In this document: in pieces, positions 59,907 through 64,000 of the stretch | Layout of the letters: every line of letters starts with the position of its first letter | Numbering within the stretch: the stretch's first letter is position 1 | Source of the DNA: Candidatus Poseidoniaceae archaeon | GTDB taxonomy: Archaea > Thermoplasmatota > Poseidoniia > Poseidoniales > Poseidoniaceae | Assembly: GCA_028822845.1 (NCBI GenBank) | Contig: JAPKCS010000005.1 | Span: 1-64,000, forward strand | DNA length: 64,000 bases | Reading direction: 5' to 3' | Program-made: the position numbers and the translations under genes | Notes under the pieces: model-generated | The model's database searches: none | Told to the model about the DNA's origin: nothing | Seen by the model: the letters and a program-made list of their open reading frames with translations, nothing else

Positions 59907-62236
59907 TGCGAACACGTGCACTCACACTCGTCGCCCTCATGCTCCTCATGCTTGCAGCCGCACCTCAATTTGAGGCAATGCCCACAGGTATTGGCTCAGC
60001 AGGTGACAACGGATGTACATGCCACGGTGGCGCATCAGCGGACACCTCGGTCATTGTCGAAGGACTCCCTGACAGTTTCAACGCCAGCGAGACCTACCCG
60101 TTCACCGTGACCGTCGTCAATGACGTCATGGAACTTCACAATGGTGGCAGCACCGAAGGAGCAGATCCGTGGAACGGTCACGCAGGCGGATTCCGAATCC
60201 TCACAACCTCAGGCATGGTCTCAACGGTCAATGAATCGTTAAGCCATGACATGGACGGCGGACTTACCCATACGGCTGATGCCAACGGTGTTCGCACCTG
60301 GGACTTTGAATGGGTCGCTCCAGGCGATGACGGCAAGGTCGTCGAAATCACCGTGTACGGCAACGCAGTCAACGGCGGCGCTGGACCTGGTGGCGATTAC
60401 TGGAACCAAGCAGACTTTTTCATTCCCGGTGCCAACGCTGGTGATATTGCACCAAGCGCTCGTGCTCTTGTTGTGCTGATTACCGCAATTGGCCTTGCTC
60501 TGGGCCTTGTTTTGCTCGGCGTTTTGTATGTGTTTTACGCACGCTCCCCGTCCACGTTCACCATCGAGCATTTCTGGTCGTACCTCAAGCCATGGCTCAC
60601 CACCACCGATCACAAGCAAGTTGGTATTCTCTACTTCTTGTATGGATTCACCTTCTTCTTGGTTGGTGGCGTGCTTGCCTTGCTGTTCCGTATCCAGCTG
60701 GCGCTGCCTGAGAACACCTTCCTCACCGAAACAGAATACAACTCCTTCTTCACCCTGCACGGCACAACCATGATTTTCTTGGCAGCCATGCCAATGATTG
60801 CTGGTTTCATGAACTATGTTCTTCCGCTCCAAATCGGTGCGAAGGATCTGGCATTCCCCCGCATCAACGCAATGGGTCTGTGGCTTCTTGTCTTCTCGAG
60901 CCCTCTGATCTACGCTGGAATCTGGTCTGGTGAGGGTGCTGACATCACATGGGTGATGTACCCTCCTTACTCCTCACTGACCGAATCAAACCTCGGTGCT
61001 GAACTGGCTCAATACGGTTCAAACATCGGTACAACAGCGTTCATCTCTGGAATCCTGATGCTCGGCGCCTCCTCGACGCTTGGTGGTGTCAACTTCATCA
61101 CCACCGTGTTCACAATGCGCGCCCCAGGTGTCGGCTTCATGAAGATGCCATTGTTCGCTTGGTCTGTCTTCGTCAGCGTCTTCATGCTCTACATGTCGCT
61201 GCCTGCCTTCATCATCGGTGTTGCTTTCTTGCTCTTCGACCACACGCTTGGAACCGTGTTCTTCACCGCAGGTGGGGACAGTTTACTGTTCCAACACCTG
61301 TTCTGGTTCTTCGGCCATCCTGAAGTCTACGTCGTCGTTGTGCCAGCGTTCGGTATCGTTTCAGAAGTGCTTGCAACCAGCGCCCGAAGATCGATCTTTG
61401 GTTACAAGTCAATGGTCTTCGCAATGGCTGGAATCGGTGTTGTTGGCTTCATCGTTTGGGGCCACCACATGCTGACTTCTGGAATGGATCCATTCTGGCG
61501 AGCAGCGTTCATGATCACCACGATGGCTGTTGCGATTCCGACAGGAGCAAAGGTGTTCAACTGGTTGGCAACCATCTGGGGCGGTAGCCTCGTCATGCGA
61601 ACCCACACCCTGTGGTCGCTTGGGTTCCTTGTCACCTTCACCCTTGGTGGCATCTCTGGTATGTTCTTCCCAGTGGCAGGTCTCGACGTCCACTTCCACG
61701 ATTCATACTTCGTTGTCGCTCACTTCCACTATGTGTTCATCGGCGGTACTGTCTTCGCATTGTTCTCCGGTGTCTACTACTGGTACCCCAAGGCAACAGG
61801 TCGAAAGCTCAACGAAACGCTTGGACTCTGGCACTTCTTGATTGGCTTTGCTTCCTACAACGCAACCTTCTGGCCCATGCACGCTCTTGGGATCATGGGT
61901 ATGCCTCGCCGAACCCACAGTTACACGACTGAAAGCGGATTTGCCGAGTACAACATGGCCATCAGCACATTCTCCTTCATCTTTGGATTAAGCCAACTCC
62001 TGTTGGTTTGGAACATCATCCGTTCCAACCGCCACGGAGAACCTGCAGGAAACGATCCATGGGGCGGCTGGTCCCTTGAATGGATGACCACATCGCCACC
62101 TCCAACACCTTCCTTCCATGACATCCCAACACAGGGAGACATGAACGAACTCTATGGCCACCACGGCACAGGCCAAAAGAAGGAAAGCCCGCTGAAGAAG
62201 TTGGCAACACCACTTGCAAAGGGGGTCGAAGAATGA
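59906..62236 (+). CDS. coxA: Cytochrome c oxidase subunit I with N-terminal secreted domain
   Basis: The ATG at 59906 overlaps the coxB stop by one base (TGATG). The 776-residue product begins with a signal peptide (about 1-24), then a domain of about 160 residues containing NGCTCHGGASA (near 37) and NGGAGPGGDYWNQADFFI (near 165), which resembles choice-of-anchor V/Reeler-type modules. A membrane helix follows (about 189-212). The oxidase core begins near 235 with TTTDHKQVGILYFLYG. The ligands are visible: HGTTMIFLAAMP, FWFFGHPEVYVVVVPAFG (CuB histidine, tyrosine and proton-channel glutamate), WGHHMLTSGMDP, and HFHYVFIGG. This makes it an A-type haem-copper oxidase that reduces oxygen and pumps protons. 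The fusion is the unusual feature. Confidence 0.95.
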   Translation: MRTRALTLVALMLLMLAAAPQFEAMPTGIGSAGDNGCTCHGGASADTSVIVEGLPDSFNASETYPFTVTVVNDVMELHNGGSTEGADPWNGHAGGFRILTTSGMVSTVNESLSHDMDGGLTHTADANGVRTWDFEWVAPGDDGKVVEITVYGNAVNGGAGPGGDYWNQADFFIPGANAGDIAPSARALVVLITAIGLALGLVLLGVLYVFYARSPSTFTIEHFWSYLKPWLTTTDHKQVGILYFLYGFTFFLVGGVLALLFRIQLALPENTFLTETEYNSFFTLHGTTMIFLAAMPMIAGFMNYVLPLQIGAKDLAFPRINAMGLWLLVFSSPLIYAGIWSGEGADITWVMYPPYSSLTESNLGAELAQYGSNIGTTAFISGILMLGASSTLGGVNFITTVFTMRAPGVGFMKMPLFAWSVFVSVFMLYMSLPAFIIGVAFLLFDHTLGTVFFTAGGDSLLFQHLFWFFGHPEVYVVVVPAFGIVSEVLATSARRSIFGYKSMVFAMAGIGVVGFIVWGHHMLTSGMDPFWRAAFMITTMAVAIPTGAKVFNWLATIWGGSLVMRTHTLWSLGFLVTFTLGGISGMFFPVAGLDVHFHDSYFVVAHFHYVFIGGTVFALFSGVYYWYPKATGRKLNETLGLWHFLIGFASYNATFWPMHALGIMGMPRRTHSYTTESGFAEYNMAISTFSFIFGLSQLLLVWNIIRSNRHGEPAGNDPWGGWSLEWMTTSPPPTPSFHDIPTQGDMNELYGHHGTGQKKESPLKKLATPLAKGVEE

Positions 62237-63609
62237 GCGGACATGGAAATGACGTTGCGAACAGTATCTGGCTGCGTGCAGTCATGATGGCTGGAATAAT
62301 CCTCACCGTTGGTGTGATTGGATTTGCTGTGCTTGGTGTTGCAATTGCAGGCCAAAAGCATCACACATGGGAAGAAGAACACCATCACTACGAAGATGCC
62401 AAAGAAGAATGGCAGACTGCAGTCGCAAACACAGATATCTCTGGCGACGATCACTCTGCAGAACTCTACATCGCAAAGGAAGAGGCGCACAACACCGAAG
62501 TTGCAGCTCACCTTTCCTACCTGACCTACCGTGTTGCGGGCATGACCATGCTGTTCCTCACCATCGCTTACACGTCCTTCATCGGTCTAGGTGGGTTCTT
62601 GAACGCAAGCAAACCAAAGGCAGGCGATCACGGTGACGATCACGGTGATGGCTATGGCGACGATCACCACGGCTCAGCCTCCCCGATCATCTTCGCGTTT
62701 GGTATCATGGTGTTCTTGACCGGTTTACCCGATTTCATCATCGCTTGCAAGGCCTTGCTCGATGAAACCGTCGCAGCAGAATTGGGCATGCTTGGCGTCA
62801 GCGTCTCAGGATTGCTGATCATCGTTGTCGCAGTGTCCAACTGGTGGTTCGAAGACCTGCCGTTTATTGGCCACGGTGAACAAATTGCGACCTCGTATCC
62901 GTTCGAAGGTGACCACATCCGTAAGGTGGGTCTCTGGGTGTTCATCATGTCTGAAATCATGGTGTTCGCAACCTTCTTTTCTTCCTACCTGAGAATGCGC
63001 ACTGAATGGTGCACAAAGTGGGCTTTCGAAAGCAGCGATGGCGGCTTTGAAGGCTGTGCTTCCCAAGACGATTGGGTCCTCACAGCATCGGATTACCTTC
63101 GACCAGGCGGTGCTAAACTCGATGGCCTTGGAGAATCCGTTGGTGACTTCTGGACGCTTTTACCTGGTGGAATCAACACCTTTGCCCTGATCATTTCCTC
63201 TTACACCATCGTCTTGGCGCTCAAGACGGCGAAGAACACGCATTGGGAACCATCGAACGGCATCATGGGCAAATTGATGCCATCAAAGAAAGTAGCGATT
63301 CGGAACTACCTCATCGCAACATTGCTTCTTGGTTCCCTGTTCATCATCCTCAAGCTTGTTGAATGGAGCCACCTGGTTGCAGAAGGCTTCACCATCGGTA
63401 CAGTGCAAGGTTCCATCTTCTACATCGCCACAGGCGCTCACGGTCTTCACGTGTTCGTTGGCTTGATCATCATGCTCTATCTCGTGTTCAAGGCCAATAC
63501 AATTGGCTTTGATGAGAAGAATGCACAGGGCATCGAGTACTTTGGTCTGTACTGGCACTTTGTTGACCTTGCTTGGGTGGTTATTTTCCCAGCGTTCTAT
63601 TTGTATTGA
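62233..63609 (+). CDS. coxC: Cytochrome c oxidase subunit III
   Basis: The product has 458 residues and overlaps the coxA stop by 4 bases (ATGA). The core of subunit III is the C-terminal part, with FVIMSEIMVFATFF and ATGAHGLHVFVGLIIMLYLVFKA. The N-terminal half has additional membrane helices and a His/Asp-rich loop (GDHGDDHGDGYGDDHHGS, near 140). The usual length of subunit III is about 200-270 residues, so about 190 are additional. The long N-terminal region could be a fusion with a separate small membrane module, perhaps one of copper handling, but that is inference. Confidence 0.9.
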   Translation: MSGHGNDVANSIWLRAVMMAGIILTVGVIGFAVLGVAIAGQKHHTWEEEHHHYEDAKEEWQTAVANTDISGDDHSAELYIAKEEAHNTEVAAHLSYLTYRVAGMTMLFLTIAYTSFIGLGGFLNASKPKAGDHGDDHGDGYGDDHHGSASPIIFAFGIMVFLTGLPDFIIACKALLDETVAAELGMLGVSVSGLLIIVVAVSNWWFEDLPFIGHGEQIATSYPFEGDHIRKVGLWVFIMSEIMVFATFFSSYLRMRTEWCTKWAFESSDGGFEGCASQDDWVLTASDYLRPGGAKLDGLGESVGDFWTLLPGGINTFALIISSYTIVLALKTAKNTHWEPSNGIMGKLMPSKKVAIRNYLIATLLLGSLFIILKLVEWSHLVAEGFTIGTVQGSIFYIATGAHGLHVFVGLIIMLYLVFKANTIGFDEKNAQGIEYFGLYWHFVDLAWVVIFPAFYLY

Positions 63610-63615
63610 GGTGAG

Positions 63616-63960
63616 ATGATGAGTGAACATGCAGAATTTATGGGCAAAGACGTCTACTTTTGGAACTTCATCGTTTTGATGTTTTTCACGCTGTTTGAAG
63701 TGGGTGCTGTTTTCTTCGAGCAGATCCCAAAGAACGCAGTATGGGGCATTCTCATCGTTGTCGGTCTCATCAAAGGCTTCGGTATCGCAGCCTTCTTTAT
63801 GCACTTGCGCGATGAACACAAGTGGTTCAACATCACGTTCATGTTCCCTTGGATCTTCGTAGCATTGATGATTTGGGGCATTGGGCTATCAAACCCTGAA
63901 GGTGTTTCAGGACTTCCAAGCTGGTGCACACCAGATTGGACTTACGCCACCGAACGTTGA
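63616..63960 (+). CDS. Cytochrome c oxidase subunit IV-like (CoxD/CyoD type)
   Basis: The product has 114 residues (ATG at 63616, or 63619 giving MSEHAEFMG). GAGGTGAG just upstream is a ribosome site. Three membrane segments (about 14-34, 40-60 and 72-92) fit prokaryotic subunit IV (COX4_pro) proteins. IKGFGIAAFFMHLRDEHKW is the family signature. It lies 6 bases after coxC as the last gene of the operon. The probable terminator hairpin follows it. Confidence 0.85.
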   Translation: MMSEHAEFMGKDVYFWNFIVLMFFTLFEVGAVFFEQIPKNAVWGILIVVGLIKGFGIAAFFMHLRDEHKWFNITFMFPWIFVALMIWGIGLSNPEGVSGLPSWCTPDWTYATER

Positions 63961-63982
63961 ACCGAGTAGGATAACATTCAAA

Positions 63983-63998
63983 CCCCTCGCCCGAGGGG
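63983..63998 (+). terminator. GC-rich hairpin after the oxidase operon
   Basis: CCCCTCG-CC-CGAGGGG has 7-base arms. It lies 22 bases after the last operon gene. No T-run is visible within the window, so a T-tract may lie past its end. Confidence 0.4.
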
Positions 63999-64000
63999 AT

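Noticed and set aside
59906-62236. Haem c attachment site in the CoxA N-terminal domain
   Set aside because: The motif is CTCH with one residue between the cysteines, not CxxCH, so haem binding is not supported.
1-64000. CRISPR array
   Set aside because: No regularly spaced direct repeats were seen apart from the in-gene 48-bp repeats.

Overview
The window is archaeal and most likely from a marine planktonic euryarchaeon of the Marine Group II (Poseidoniales) type. The archaeal calls rest on a TFB transcription factor, both subunits of DNA topoisomerase VI, an RFC-like clamp loader subunit, RNA polymerase subunit P, Sec61-beta, archaeal phosphopantothenate synthetase and TATA-like TTTAAG/TTAAGTACC promoter boxes. 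The lifestyle calls rest on an aerobic A-type cytochrome c oxidase operon and several large secreted, membrane-anchored proteins, including a subtilisin/kexin-like protease. The group assignment is inference, because no rRNA is present. Coding density is very high, and no gene-free stretch exceeds about 300 bases.

Layout. 1-5.2 kb: a truncated Pro/Gly-rich gene, tRNA-Asp, a DUF523-DUF1722 protein, a duplicated ubiquitin-like (beta-grasp) protein next to rpoP, an RFC-like ATPase, tRNA-Arg and a membrane protein. 5.3-9.8 kb: an SdhA/FrdA-like flavoprotein with degenerate active site motifs, a HIT protein, a PlsC-like acyltransferase and a DUF2299 protein. 9.9-15 kb: a 1697-residue surface protein with a von Willebrand A-like domain inside a propeller-like repeat. 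15-20.8 kb (minus strand): a winged-helix regulator, two bitopic-type membrane proteins and top6A/top6B. 21-29.5 kb: a thioredoxin-like protein, an aconitase-family enzyme with its swivel domain first, TFB with a palindrome in its promoter, a helical-repeat protein, a GalU-like uridylyltransferase, RNase HI, GcvH and THEP1. 29.5-37.7 kb (mostly minus strand): a solitary adenine methyltransferase-like protein, two TerB-like paralogues, DUF2237, a GtrA / sugar-nucleotide dehydrogenase / sugar-nucleotidyltransferase group, and a run of small membrane and coiled-coil proteins. 37.7-41.4 kb: an isopropylmalate/isocitrate dehydrogenase, phosphopantothenate synthetase, NadC and a CoA-binding protein. 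41.5-49.5 kb: the protease, a SAP-domain membrane protein, a membrane protein with collagen-like triplets and a RimK-like ATP-grasp ligase. 49.6-58.8 kb: a XerA-type recombinase, an HhH protein with an H1-like tail, Sec61-beta, a polytopic membrane protein, an NSUN-type RNA m5C methyltransferase, an Lrp regulator, a Toprim protein and DUF167. 58.9-64 kb: coxB-coxA-coxC-coxD, whose coxA product carries a secreted N-terminal domain.

How the genes work together. The clearest functional units are the terminal oxidase operon, topoisomerase VI (1-nt overlap between subunits), the NadC/PPS cofactor pair, the sugar-nucleotide group (GalU, dehydrogenase, thymidylyltransferase-like, GtrA), and DNA/RNA information genes scattered singly. 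The most novel-looking items are the tandem ubiquitin-like protein, the CoxA fusion, the degenerate SdhA-like flavoprotein, the SAP-transmembrane protein, the nested VWA domain and the HhH/H1-like protein. All calls come from reading the sequence and motif memory. No database search was run.
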